A stretch of DNA of 64,000 nucleotides from Leptopterna dolabrata. Taxonomy: Eukaryota > Arthropoda > Insecta > Hemiptera > Miridae. Of this stretch, positions 12,241-24,900 are shown piece after piece (within the stretch, counting starts at the first letter, position 1; every line of letters begins with the position of its first letter). The stretch lies in assembly GCA_954871275.1 (NCBI GenBank), contig OX940985.1:5642001-5706000 (forward strand). Direction: 5' to 3'. The notes beneath the pieces were generated by a model. The model was not told where the DNA came from. It worked only from the letters and a program-made list of their open reading frames with translations, and did no database searches. Position numbers and translations under genes: made by a program.

Positions 12241-12399
12241 ATGGCGGATCCAAAATTAAAATCATCTCGAATAAGTATTCGGAAATCTTCGGCTGTCATC
12301 GGCCCGTGAAATCCTCTATTTATCAAACATAATAAGAATCTTTAGTGCCAGTGCAATCATATGGCTAAAAACATGCAGTTTCCATGAAACCGTAGCGGC

Positions 12400-12786
12400 A
12401 AGCAGTATTTAAAAAAAGGCGCTCGTTTCAATCAAACGAATGCTTGCAGTCAGCGCTCCAAGCGACGGTCAGATGAAGGCGGCGGTGACGGATACCTTGA
12501 CGGATAACGTCCAGTGCTTTCGTCTGGTTTGTTTTGTTGATGTGTTGGCCAGATTGGTGACGCCATTTTGAATCCGCTTGTCTCTTCTGGCTGGTTCTCC
12601 CTTGTCGTCTGTTCGTATCCTTTCTTTTTGGTCTGCTCTGCTCCTACCGGCACGGTTTCATAGGCGATTTGAGCATTTAATTGTTTCAAGTGTTTCATAC
12701 AGTGATCCGTTTGGGAGGTATTTATTTTATCTTGAGAACAACAAGGGGAACAGAGTTTTCGCCAGAACATCTCCCGCCCGTTTCAG
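12400..12786 (+). promoter_or_regulatory. mle: Probable mle promoter and non-coding first exon
   Basis: A TATTTAAAA box (12406) is followed by a GC-richer stretch ending in a perfect consensus donor, CAG|GTGAGT, at 12786/12787. The next good acceptor is TTATAG at 13163, three bases before the mle start codon, which would give a 377-base first intron inside the 5' leader. No coding similarity is seen in this exon. The transcription start is not determined; the box-to-start spacing is only suggestive. Confidence 0.4.
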
Positions 12787-13166
12787 GTGAGTAAAATGAA
12801 ATCAAAATTTCACACGAGTCAGTTACGGTCATGATGCGATCGGTCTACTCCCACAGTACTAGGTAGTTTCATTAGTTTGGTTCAGTTAATGGCTGCATCA
12901 GCAGGATAATATAATTATATATATGAATCGTGTATAATTGATGTTCTTATATAAAGATACTCAGTACTTACAGTGAAACTTGTTTCAAGTACTTCTTTTT
13001 TTTCCCCATTCGCGTGGCTTATTATCCAACTATTGTAATTCGAGTGAGCAACTAATGGACTGTGTACATCTAAAGCTCAGTAGATGTTTCTTATTATTAT
13101 TATTATTATTATCATGAAGTAGGCTGGAACCAGAATAATGATTATTCTGACTTGGATTTATAGGCA

Positions 13167-15959
13167 ATGGGTGACGTCAAGTCGTTCTTTCACCAGTGGT
13201 GTGCCAAGAAGTCTGTCGAACCTTCGTTTGACGTACGCCCTACAGGTAATTTTATCTATGGTATCAGCAGTTTGTTCATATAAAGCCGGTGGATATGTGA
13301 TTTCTCGCTGTTCTCCCACCATGTTTTCTTTTCTCGTTTTTAAATGCTTCCTCAGGTCTGCCGTAGGTGAAGTTATAGCTGCCGGCTGTGTCCAGTAAAT
13401 GGTAGCTGTTTGATCGGGTGACCGTTTCTTTGAAAAGTCGAGACTCAGTGGGTTGGTAACTTCGGATTATTGATGGCTAATCTACATTTTCGATAGTTAC
13501 TTCATGATTCATTAAACTTACTTATTTGATGTAAGTACAGCTCTACCTTAATAACGCTGCACATTATTGCACAACGGTTTATTATTTACCTTCTCCCCCG
13601 TATCCCCTGTGCCTCTTCTGCGTAGATCACTGTTTTCTGTGGTCGATAACACCCCCCCCCCCCCCCCCCCCCCCAAGGAAAGCCCTGAATCGGAGTATTG
13701 AAGCCGGCCCGGGAATTACAGTTTCATGCGCAGGATTCAATCATTCAATCATTAATCAAGTTTTTGTTGTTATTCATGAAGCATAACGTTCATTCAAGTT
13801 ACTTCTTTAAATGAAATAATATCACAGAACAGCCAACTCGACTTAATACAGCCATCCGTGATTATAATCAGGTGCTCCCTAGTGATGATATCCGGGCCGG
13901 ATTTATACGGTTTGATTCACGATCATGTTGACGAAGCTTTTCGATGCACACGAACGGCTGGACGTACAATGCTCCGGGTGGTCTCAAAAAATTGTTTAGC
14001 TCAAGACAAATTTAACAACGTGAAAAAAACCATACCCTTCTATCGAAAGTTTTCGAGATACGGCGTTCTGAAAATTTCAACCCCTATTTTGAACCCCTTA
14101 GAGATGACTGACAGTAACGCCGAGCTTCGAGGACCAACTAGACCCCAAATGGGGCCTACAAACCAAATTTCATTAATTTTGGATCATGGTAACTAAGAAA
14201 ATTGTCAAGTACGGCGGACTGAAGTTTTTGATTCCGTTTTCGATTTCTACGTTAATTTGGTGGGGGGGGGGGGGGGGGGGGATTTGTATTTTTCATGCTC
14301 GATTCCAAAGGTTCATTATTGAAAATAAACACCAAAAAGTTCTGTTCGTACGCTGTACTTCGCACATCCTTAATTATCATGAACCAAAATTTGAAATGAA
14401 AATGATGGATTGAAATCTGGTTTTTAGGTCCCAGTTGGGGTCTAGTTGGTCTGCGAAGCTCGGCGTTACTGTCAGTTATCTCTAAGCAGTGAAAAATAGG
14501 AATTGCAATTTTCAGAACGCCGTAGATCAAAAACTTTCAGATATAAGGCCATGGTGTTTTTTTTTTACGTTTATAAATTGATCTTGAACTAGAGAATGTT
14601 TTGAGACCACCCGGAGCATTTTACGACCAGCCATTCGTTTGCACCGAAAAGCTTCGTCAACACGATCGTAAATCAAACTGTATAAATCCGGCCCGGATAT
14701 CATCGCTAGGGAGCACCTGATTATCACGGATGGCTGTATGAAGTCGAGTTGGTTGTTCCGTAATACTATTTCATTTGGAGAATGATTGCTGTTTTGGATT
14801 TTCTTGGTAGGTGCTTTCAAAACTTCAAAAAACGTTATGCTTCATTAATAACAACAAACAATTTATTAATGAAAGAGTTCTTGAATCCACCGTATATTGC
14901 CCGGTTGGCTCCAGTACTCGGATTTACGGCTTTCCTGGGAGGAGCAAAGAGGGGGCACCACAGAAAACAGCGATCCACGCAGAAGGGGCATCTATACAGG
15001 TAAATAATGAACCGTTGTGTAATCATTTGCGGCGTTTTTTATTACATTTTCGGATTGTAAATACCTTGAAACGGAAACCATCAAATTATGATGGTGGAGG
15101 GGGGTTTAAAAAAAATTTCATGCTCGATTCCAACGGTTCATTGTTGAAAATAGTAAACCTCATTTTTTTGTTTTTTCTTCAAAATGTGCATATGTGCAGG
15201 ATTCGTACACCAAGTATGATTGGTTCGTTGTTTAGGTCATTCATGTTAGGGCCGGGGTGTCGGATCAGACTAGTGCGTCCTGTCTTTGTATCCTGTTTGG
15301 GATAAAAACTCGTGGCGTCTCCAGTTCTCGACTCGGGCGAGCACCAATACAAGCTTTGACAAGCTTATCTATGCTTACCTGACCAGCGATTATGCTCTCC
15401 ACCCCTTATAACGACCATGTGAAGCCTGCTAGGGACTAGTGAGGTCAGATCCAGGGTTATAAAAGAAATCGTATTTGTTTACCTTATTTATCTACATTTT
15501 ACATTTGTGATTCTTGGTCCAATCAGGTCCAAAGCATCGGCAAAGGTTTCTCTGCGAGGTGAGAGTACAAGGCCACAATTATGTCGGTGCTGGAAACTCC
15601 ACAACTAAAAAAGATGCCCAGTCGAACGCTGCTAAAGATTTCGTTCAGTACCTCGTACGCCAAGGGGTCGTGTCAGCTAACGAGGTCCCTAGTGAGGTAT
15701 GTAGTAACATATTATGCCTTTGGAGTAAGTAATATAGTTTCAATCAGATCACGAAGGCCATAATAAAAGGAGTTGGCACGCTATTGTGGAAGGCCACTAT
15801 TACTTTTTCCAAATTCTAAACTCTGTTTTCTTGAAATCTGAATCACAATTATCTTAAAATGGTATTTTTTTATCGAACTATTTCGTTGCAACAACTTGCA
15901 TGTTATCTTTTAATGGAAGCCAAACAACAGTTGTGATTGGCCATATTTTCTTGACCTTT

Positions 15960-15992
<33 letters not shown>

Positions 15993-18900
15993 CTGCTTTT
16001 TTCTTTCTTTAGCCTGGGAAGTAGTTGCTTTAAGGACTCAAAACCATGTTTGGCTTCGTGCCTAGTGTTCCTCAAATTTGTTTCAAACCGTTCAATGTTC
16101 AGAACTGTTTTCCTTTGTTCCATCAGGTGGCAGCGTCAATTGCTCCGTCAGGTGCTGACGCCGGTTCAGGGAACTCTGGGATATTCCGTCCTGTGTTCGC
16201 CGCTGGACAGACCCCAGATGTCATGGGAACAGCTTACACGGCCGTCAAACGGGAACGCGACAGCAATCGGGAGGAAGGCGGGCGTCCCCACACTTACCTT
16301 GATGTTCTTGCAGATCAGAAGAATGTTGAAGAGGTAAAGAGTAGAATGTTGTTGTCTGACGATCTGTTTGTGGATGTTGTTCCTCTTGCTAAGTTCATCC
16401 CGTTACCATGTCCATAACCATGTTAAGGAAACGTCAGACCACGTTTGCCCTACAACTATTTATTGAGAATCTTTAAATTTCGAGAAAAATAAGAATAATA
16501 ACCCTTCACAACCAATAGGACTGTTGAAACGTGTGAACGAAGCATTATGTACTATTTAGTACTATCTCTGTGGCAGTGCATGTCTTATAGGTTTGTTTGC
16601 TGTACCATCTGACCGTGAGAAAGGCATCGGGCCATTCGCAGTGATTCTCTGACTATAGTATCCATGGCAGGCTGTTCGCGGGGGGGGGGGGGGGGGGGGT
16701 CTTATTGTTTTCGACTTTTCATGAAGAAGAAAATCGTTTTATTCAATTAATAGAAACAGAAATGGTATACTATGAGGATAAAATACATTCCGCAAAAAAC
16801 GAAATTAGATTTGTACCAATAATACAACCATTGAATAATAATGCTCCTCCTGTCTATCCATACCCAGTTTTCTGGTCATTAGGTATTCCAGTCCACAGAA
16901 AGTCGGGCGGACTAGAACTGGATATGCTCTGCCTTCTCGATTTCCAGCCATTGTCAAACGCTTATCAAGATGGTATTGGCTCGGTTTTCTGTGCTGATAT
17001 TCAATAGATACGGCTGTTGGATATGACGATACGAAAACGGGGATTCATCGTTTGCTCCCAGCTGACGGAAAAAATGACAATCGGTTCCCGTTCTGAATAT
17101 TGAGAATCGAAACATTTTGGTGCTATGATAGGGTTCTATTTTGTAAAAATAGAGTAATAACTATGTAACTTGAAAATCAGCAGGCAAAAAATCAGATAGT
17201 AGAATTCCAATAGTATAATGATGGATGGACCACGACCACATTAATCAGTGAATTAGTTTCATTGCAATGAATGTTTCCCCATTTTCACTTACAGTGAGTT
17301 CATGATCTATAACACATAAATACATAATCATACATGATCTACTTTGGTATCAAAACAATACTGTTATCTTTTCCCCTCAATACATTTATTTATATTAAGT
17401 ATGTATCTACATTTTGTTGTATCTACCGTCACTTACCTTACGTTGATGTAATTGAGCTTATTGTTGATTTTAGAATTACCTGGGCTGCTCGTTATATCAT
17501 AACGAGCTCACTTTTAACGCCCACTTTTATTATACATATTTCTTTGTTGTGGTGGCTGTGACATGGACAACGATGAATTTTTCCTGACGCATGGTCAAGC
17601 GGGGAGCGATCGTAATCTCTGCTTGAGCTCGACCGGGAGCAAACGTCGGCCGCCCCTCTTCAATTCAATTCAAAAGAGATTTATTCCCATACATACATAC
17701 ATTACAGTGAACTAAATGGTACTTTATGCATAATAAGGAACCACATGCGGTGGAGAATAGCTCTTTGATGCATGTGGGCGCCTTATTTAATAGCTTAATT
17801 TACAAGTCAGAAATAACCTGTGGACTTAGTCATAGGTGCGTGGTCACAATGATTATCGGGAAGAAACAAAATAAATAAATATATAAAATAAATAAGAGAA
17901 ACAGATTGAGAAAAGAAGAAACAAAATAGCTACGCGCTCATCTGTAGCAGCTTGTAAGAAAAGCGTCACATTTATCGACATCTTGTGGGATCAGCCTGGT
18001 TAACACTCGTTTTTGTTTATTATTTTCAATAATGAACCTTTGGAATCGAGCATGATAAAAAAAAAATTGTTTAACCCCCCCAATTTGATGGTTTCTGTTT
18101 CAAGGTCTGTAGAACCCGAAAATGCAATAAAAAAATTTCTGTCCATTCGCCATACTTCGCACTTTCCTCAGTTACCATGAACCAAAATTAATGAAATTTG
18201 GTTTGTAGGTCCCATTTGGGGTCTAGTTGGTCCTCGAAGCTCGGTGTTACTGTCAGTCGTCCCTAAGGGGTGAAAAATAGGGGTTGAAATCTCCAGGACG
18301 CCGTTACCTGAATTTTTTAATGGTTTTAAGTAGTTCTCGAACCTGGGAGTTTTTTAAGACCACGGGGAGCATTGTACGTCCAGGCGTTCGTTCACAGTAA
18401 GGCCAGTTGGCACCGACAGACTTTTTCAACAGCAGGGTGAATGAAATTGTATACATTCAGCCCAAATATCATCACTAGGGACGCGATAACAATCGGGAAT
18501 CGGCCCGATGTAATCATTGCTAGGGATCACCTCATTATATTCACGGAGTATGAAGTCGAGGAGTTCGTTGATAGCTAGTGAAACTTGAGCGAACGTTGAA
18601 GTATTATTGATGGGTAAATAATTATTGCACAATGGTAAATTATTACACAACGGTTCATTATACCATCTACGTAGAAGGGGCTAGAGTTTGTTGGTAGGTA
18701 CTTTTGCAACTTTTTTCACTCCACATCAACAATTTCCTTTCAGAACTTCATTATTTGCGTTTCTTTTTGCCATTTTAGTTACTGTTTGTCATCAACAGAA
18801 TTATTTTAGCAACATTTTTAACATGTGATTCAGGTAGGTACCTAGTAACGAGTATACGGGGTTAGGTACTAACCTAAGGAGGGTCTGCGATGTACATAAT

Positions 18901-21900
18901 ATGTATAGAATAGTACATATATAGAAGGGTTATCTATACGGAGAACTGTGATCTGTAACAGAAGGGTAATCTGTACAAAATAATAAACCGTTGTGCAGGG
19001 ATTTGTAGCGTTTTTTATATCTACTACCGGTTAATGACTCAGGAGCGTGGAACTCAAGGGGGGGGGGGGGTGTATAGTAACAGGAGTGGCAGGCTGTAGT
19101 AGCAGTACAGAGGTGAAGTGTAGCCGAGTTCTGTGTGCAGGAATTACAGCTCTGGTAGTGAGGCGAATACCGTAAGGGGAATTACATGAAGTCAGCGCAT
19201 TGAAAAGGCCGGGGTGTTTATGAAAGAAAAGAAGAATCACTTGGAAATACAGCTGTCGTATAGTGAACACCCTCATCTCCATAAAGATCGCCTGAGAGGA
19301 ATATTGCTCTAAAGACAGGGGCGAGCTAAGCTGGTGGCCCAGCACGTCAGCGCTTCTTCCACTTGTTAGTTGGGATTGGGACACTGATCGAGGACGTTTG
19401 ATGAGAATTCCAACGCCCTTCGTCACAGCGTTGTACTCAGGACTCTTATAATTACGCTCACACTTGAAACTTCTCGATTTTACGATCTCATTACCCGATT
19501 TCAGGCCGAAGACGTTGACATGAACGCAGCAATCCACGGTAATTGGACTGTCGAGAACGCCAAGTCCAAGTTGCACCAGTACCTTCAGCTCAACAAATTG
19601 AACCACTGCGACTACAAATACCAAGTAGTCGGTCCTGACCACGCCAGGTAAAGTACCAAATAGGTTATTCAACTAAAAACGTAATTTTGTGATACCATCC
19701 ATCCTCATGATTAATACTTTTAGCTATTATTTTATTTCCCACGATCATCTTTCTTTTTACATGATTCATGTACAATACAAACTCGAGTTGGCTTCAAATA
19801 ACTCGAGTAGGCTTCAAATAACTCGAGGTCGCTTCAGATAACTCGAGTAGGCTTCAAATAACTCGAGATGGCTTCAAATAACTCGAGTTGGCTTCAAATA
19901 ACTCGAGTTGGCTTCAAATAACTCGAGCTTGGCTATGGTTTTGTACGTTAAAAGTTATGTGGGTTACCTTGAATTGCCAGTCAAAGTAGGGTGTATCCAA
20001 ATTCTAGCCGTATTTATGTAGAAACCTGGCATTTCTACTATTTTCTTTTTTTCCTCCATCGATGGAAGCAGCAAGTTGGTTCTTTATGTAGGATGTCCCA
20101 CATTAAGGACCGATAAACTTCAGGGTCGATTCTACGAATAATTTCCAACAATAAATAATGTCTCCTAGCATTTTTTCATCTTTTTTTGAGTTTGGGAGTT
20201 TATTTTTTTTAACGTTTTGGACCTTCTAATTAAACCCGTACGTTATTTTACAGCAGTGGAAAAGTCTAAGGATGCCGTTGGAAAGAGCTTTAAAAAACTG
20301 TCATATGAAATATCACTTCCCCGAAAAAATATTGTTTGAAATGAAAAAAATAGGCTCAGACTTTATTTTTTTCTTTTTTTTCTTCAAGTTCCGGGGATCT
20401 AAAAATCGGATTTTACATGGTTGAAGGGCTTAGGAGCGTCAGCATTCATTGCGACCAAATTTAAATCAAGCCGATACCCAGCCCCACAGTCATTATTCAT
20501 AACCAGGTTGAATTATTTGTCTAATACGCTATGTTACTTGATTTCGCCCAGCGGCCTTATCAGGTGGAATAAACCGGTTCCCGTGAGATCACCGAAGTTG
20601 AGATACCTCGAGCGTGGTTAGTACTTGTATGGGTGACACGTGGTGACATGTCCAAACATGACCCATGTAGCTGTTGGGCGAACCCCCCTCCACTCAAGGG
20701 GGCGGGGCAGTGAGTAGCCAAGTAAAGAGCGAAATGATCAGGTCGAATTCTGATCCTCTCATTGGAGGACAGCTGATCACGTCCGCGACGCTGGCAGGGC
20801 AGTCGGACGAAAAGCCCCAGCCTGGAATGGCTGTTGACTTTGTTGACTGCAAAATACCACGATAAAAATGACACTACCGTTTGATAGCTGAGAACCTGAG
20901 GAAGTACGTGTACACATAATATTCAACTGTTTTGTGTAAAATGTGATACAAAAATATGAAAACTCAAAAAAATTGAGGGGGCTACAGGGGTTTAAAGTTA
21001 TAAGGTCAAAAACATGAAAAAATCTTAAATTCCCCAAAAATTCGGAAAAGATGGGGGGGGGGGGGGGTAAGAAAATGTTCATGACGTTTTTTGTTGGACA
21101 CCGCCAGAGACTTGGAAACGATCCCTGAAGTTTCGTGGTCCTTGAGGTCAGACACCCTGTATCGTACCATGCCTTAATATTCCGCACGACAGCCACATCG
21201 CAAATGTAACGTCATTGTGACTATAACTCGTATTGTAGTCAACCAATGATTGTTGAGATGCTGCTGGTGCAACTTATACACCCGTATATTATTTGGGAAA
21301 ATACTCTAAATTATTGCGTATTTTCTCAAATGGAAATCCACTCCGTTAGAAAGGACCATCACCAACTGGAAAGAAAAAAAACCAATTCATCAACCGAATT
21401 CTGCCACGGACAGAGTGGAAATCGGTTGATACCTTTAAAATGAAAAGTCTTGTGATGGTTACTTTTGAGGATGCTCCTACAGTTGCAGTCTGGGCAGTGT
21501 TCCCATGATATTATCCGCAAAGTTGGTGATGGTTCTTTCTTCTCGCTGCGCCAGCTTCTTCGTAGCCCTGAAATCAGCACCTGAACTGTTATCGGTAAGG
21601 ATTCTTCTTAAGGAAGTATTGATTGAATAAGTTAATATATATTTAAGCTTTTGGCAGGGATGTGTTAATCTAGAAATTCATGTTGGGTATGTAAAATTTT
21701 CTCCAGGTTAGTTATTTTTTTGGATGTGTTTTCAAATAAAAAGAAACCTATTGCTCCGTTGGGATTTTTGGATATATTCACAACATATTCTAGGTAGTGC
21801 AATTTTTGTAAACTGTCTGCCCGAAGCCTACAAGTTATCCCACTCACGGATTTTCTCGTCTTAACAACATTTGTTAAGAGAATCCATCAAGAATCGTTGG

Positions 21901-24900
21901 TTTGATCGTTTTTGTTGATGTTATGTTCCATATAAAGGTAAGCTCAAAACAGTGCCGCAGTGCAGCGGATAAATGTCGCTAAACACATTAGCGTTGTATT
22001 GGGCTTATAAAATATAGCTGGGGTGCGGTCTGTAAATTTTGTAAGCGCAATTTTGGACATTGGGAATCCGAATTTTATGAACTTGTCAATTGGAAACCTT
22101 CATTTTTAAAACATGAAATATTAATGGTATTTCAATTCAACAGGTGGTAAAAATGAAGACAATAAAATAATAAATTTAGTATTCGCCACGTTCCTTAATG
22201 GTCTAGTGACCTTCTCATTTTTAGCGAATTTTCGTTGAAAATGTGAAATTGCAGTGGGTCGAAAATGTTCATTTTCATCACATAATGTACTTATTTTCGT
22301 AAAAGGTGCGTCAAGTTCAAGTTATTGGGGTCAAAAATAGCTGTCACTAGATACGAAAATTCGCTCTTATAGTCATGCTGTATGACTGAAATTTTTTGTT
22401 AATTTGTTAACTATGGTATTCTTGATTTTGTTATCGAAAATCCTAACAATTGTGATGATGATTGTAGGTACTTCACGGCTGAAATGCATGTACCAGTACC
22501 GCAACTGCGGCGAAGTAAGTTCCTTCCAACTAACCTAGTAACTTCCCTTCAAGTGAAACAAGGTTCTCTACCCTGGCATCACTGTTTCTTTATCTCTCAG
22601 TGCTTTAGTTCTCCCACAAAAAATATAATGACTGTATAAGTAATAAGGCACCATACGGAATGTAACCTTCAACTGTCATTAAGCTGTATACTCCTTACCT
22701 AGCTGTATACTACTTACATTTCTCCTTATCCTAACTTATATGTTAAGAGGAAAGTTGGTTTCCATGTTGGTGAGTCAAAACAAGAAGAGGAAAATAAATT
22801 CTTTGCTGTAGTCGTTGATTAGAACAACCAAAATCTAAATTTGCTGGATGACGTTCAATTTTACTGCCACCTGGCTCATGTTTGCCATCTTTCATGAATG
22901 TTGTTTCCTAAACGAGAACTTGTAAAAAATTGGTGGAAAAGTTCTGTTATTTCAAATTTGAGTTTTCTTCATCAGGTATCGTTGGCCGAGAAACTGGCTC
23001 GAACAAGCAGACTGCGTCAAAGAGCTGCGCCCTGAGTATAGTTCGCCAGCTGTTCCATTTAGGAGTCATCGAAGCTTTTTCGGGAACACTCAAGAAGAAG
23101 CAGACGGAGCAGATTCCCGCCTACGATGTCGCCATCAGCCCTGAAATGTTCCAGAGGATTGTTGGAGTCTTGGATACGCTTGAGATTAAGCCTCCTCCAA
23201 TTGTAAGTGTTCCATTGTACAGTAATACCTGTTCCGAAATACCTTAACACTGGTGAGTCTTACTGTCTTCGAAATGGACCGCTTTACTTTAAAGGCTGAA
23301 AAATACAAAACCAAACACAGTACATGGATACCTGACTGAGGGGAAAGTAATTGAAACGCTTATGTTTGGAAGTGATGGAGCCTATCGTCTTAGGATTGCT
23401 TATATTCTATTCAGAGGGGCAGAAGAGGGTCAGGTCACAGTTTCGCCAAAATTAGAGGGCTCGTGGATTTTGGCCAGGAAATCAGGGTGTCTGGTAGGGA
23501 TGGGATATCAATATCTATATTATCAAAATATCGATATTTTCCTTCTGATATCCGATATTTTCACTTCGATAATATTGGAATATATTATCTTCTTTTTTTT
23601 AATAACGAGAAAAATCCTCAAATTTGGTTTTAAACTTTTGAAGGCGTACCGAATGAACCCAGATGTGGTGATATTTAATTTTCGCAGCATGTAGGTAGGT
23701 ACAGAGCAAACAGAATATTATTTGAACAAGACTTCAAAACTACTTTATTTTCACAAGATGGTATTTCGGTAAAAAACAAACTGAAACCTACCACAATTTT
23801 AGCAAAGTGCACAAATAACTTTAAAAAGAGGAACAAATTGTATGAAAGTTCAGTGAACGAAAGAAGAACAAATTGTATGAAAGTTCAACTCCCAGTGAAC
23901 GAAGGAACAAAAGTTTGCTCAATATCTCTCCAGTAAGTCTGTTTCTGCTTGGTGAGTCTCCGTTTACTGACTTCGGTTTACAAAATGTCAACCTAATTTT
24001 AATATTTTCATGTGTGGCTTACTTTTTTTAAATGATTTTAATTTGGTATTTCAATTTCTTTCGATATGAATCCCTAGTATCTGGAGTCTGGGGACCACTG
24101 TGCGCCTTTCTGTCGCTTACTGTTTCCCAGTTAGTTGTCGTTGTGGTCCCTTGTCAAGTAAAGGGACTTGCAAAAATTGCACCACCGACCCAGGACATTG
24201 CCCGAGCGGAGCGCGATATTATTTTGATATGGTTCCAGCAACAAAGCCCTCACTTTTCGCTCATTGGACTTTATGCTCCCCAAGACAAGGATTCAAACGA
24301 ATGATGTAAAGTTCCCAACCATTACCACTCAGTCTTTGCCTGTGATTCACCTCTCTTGGGAATGGGCAGAATTTGAAGCCTAATTTTGGCATTTTCTTTG
24401 CTGTTTGGTGAGCCTTCAAGTGGAGTGTGGTACCAGGAAGTGGATTGCAGGTTTTCTCATGATGTTGAACCTGTCTCCTTCCCCAGATGTTTTTGAATTA
24501 AATGCCTTAAAGAAGAGGTGGCTTCACCACTCGGACAGTAACCCCATCTAGCGGTTCTTCCCTACACTAAATACAGGTCTCATGGCAAGAGCTGGTATAA
24601 AAATCCAGCCCAGATATCATCGCTAGGGAGCAACTGATAATAATCACGGATGGCTATATGAAGTCGAGTAGCTTGTTATGTGATATTGTTCCATTTGAAA
24701 ATTTCTCTCTTGGACTCTTTTGGATTTTGTTGATAGGTACTTTTGCAACTAGAACAAACGTTATGCTTCATGAATAATAACAAATAATTAATTATTGAAT
24801 TGTCGAGCCCCGCGCGTTTTTATAACCGAAGGGTACCGGACCGGCTGCTGTTCTCGATTTACGGCTTTCCTGGGGGGAGCTCGAGGGTAGGTATTGAAGA

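Larger units (their letters stand above)
13167..15696 (+). other. mle: mle exons 1-2: N-terminal dsRNA-binding domain 1
   Basis: Exon 1 (79 bases) and exon 2 (170 bases) encode residues 1-83. They show the canonical dsRBD pattern: the first helix KSFFHQWCAKK, the RQRFLCEVRV strand, GAGNSTTKKDAQSNAAKDF with the RNA-contacting KK pair at 54-55, and the closing helix. ATG at 13167 is chosen because MGDVKSFF aligns directly with the conserved family start. Confidence 0.95.
19505..23202 (+). other. mle: mle exons 4-6: dsRNA-binding domain 2, split by a 47-base microexon
   Basis: Exon 4 (143 bases) carries the first helix and YKYQVVGPDHAR. Exon 5 is a 47-base microexon (22468-22514) encoding the YFTAEMHVPVPQLRR strand. 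Exon 6 has GSNKQTASKSCALSIVRQL (residues 223-241), the dsRNA-contacting helix. Phases 2 and 1 at the two junctions match. The microexon sits between introns of 2.8 kb and 0.46 kb and is easy for gene finders to miss; without it the domain loses a beta strand and the frame shifts. Confidence 0.93.

Noticed and set aside
16705..17007. 100-codon + strand frame in mle intron 3
   Set aside because: No recognisable motif and no coding-like codon pattern; it lies in an intron just after a G run.
19031..19672. 213-codon minus-strand open frame
   Set aside because: It overlaps mle exon 4 antisense and has no recognisable domain; the coding signal is on the + strand.
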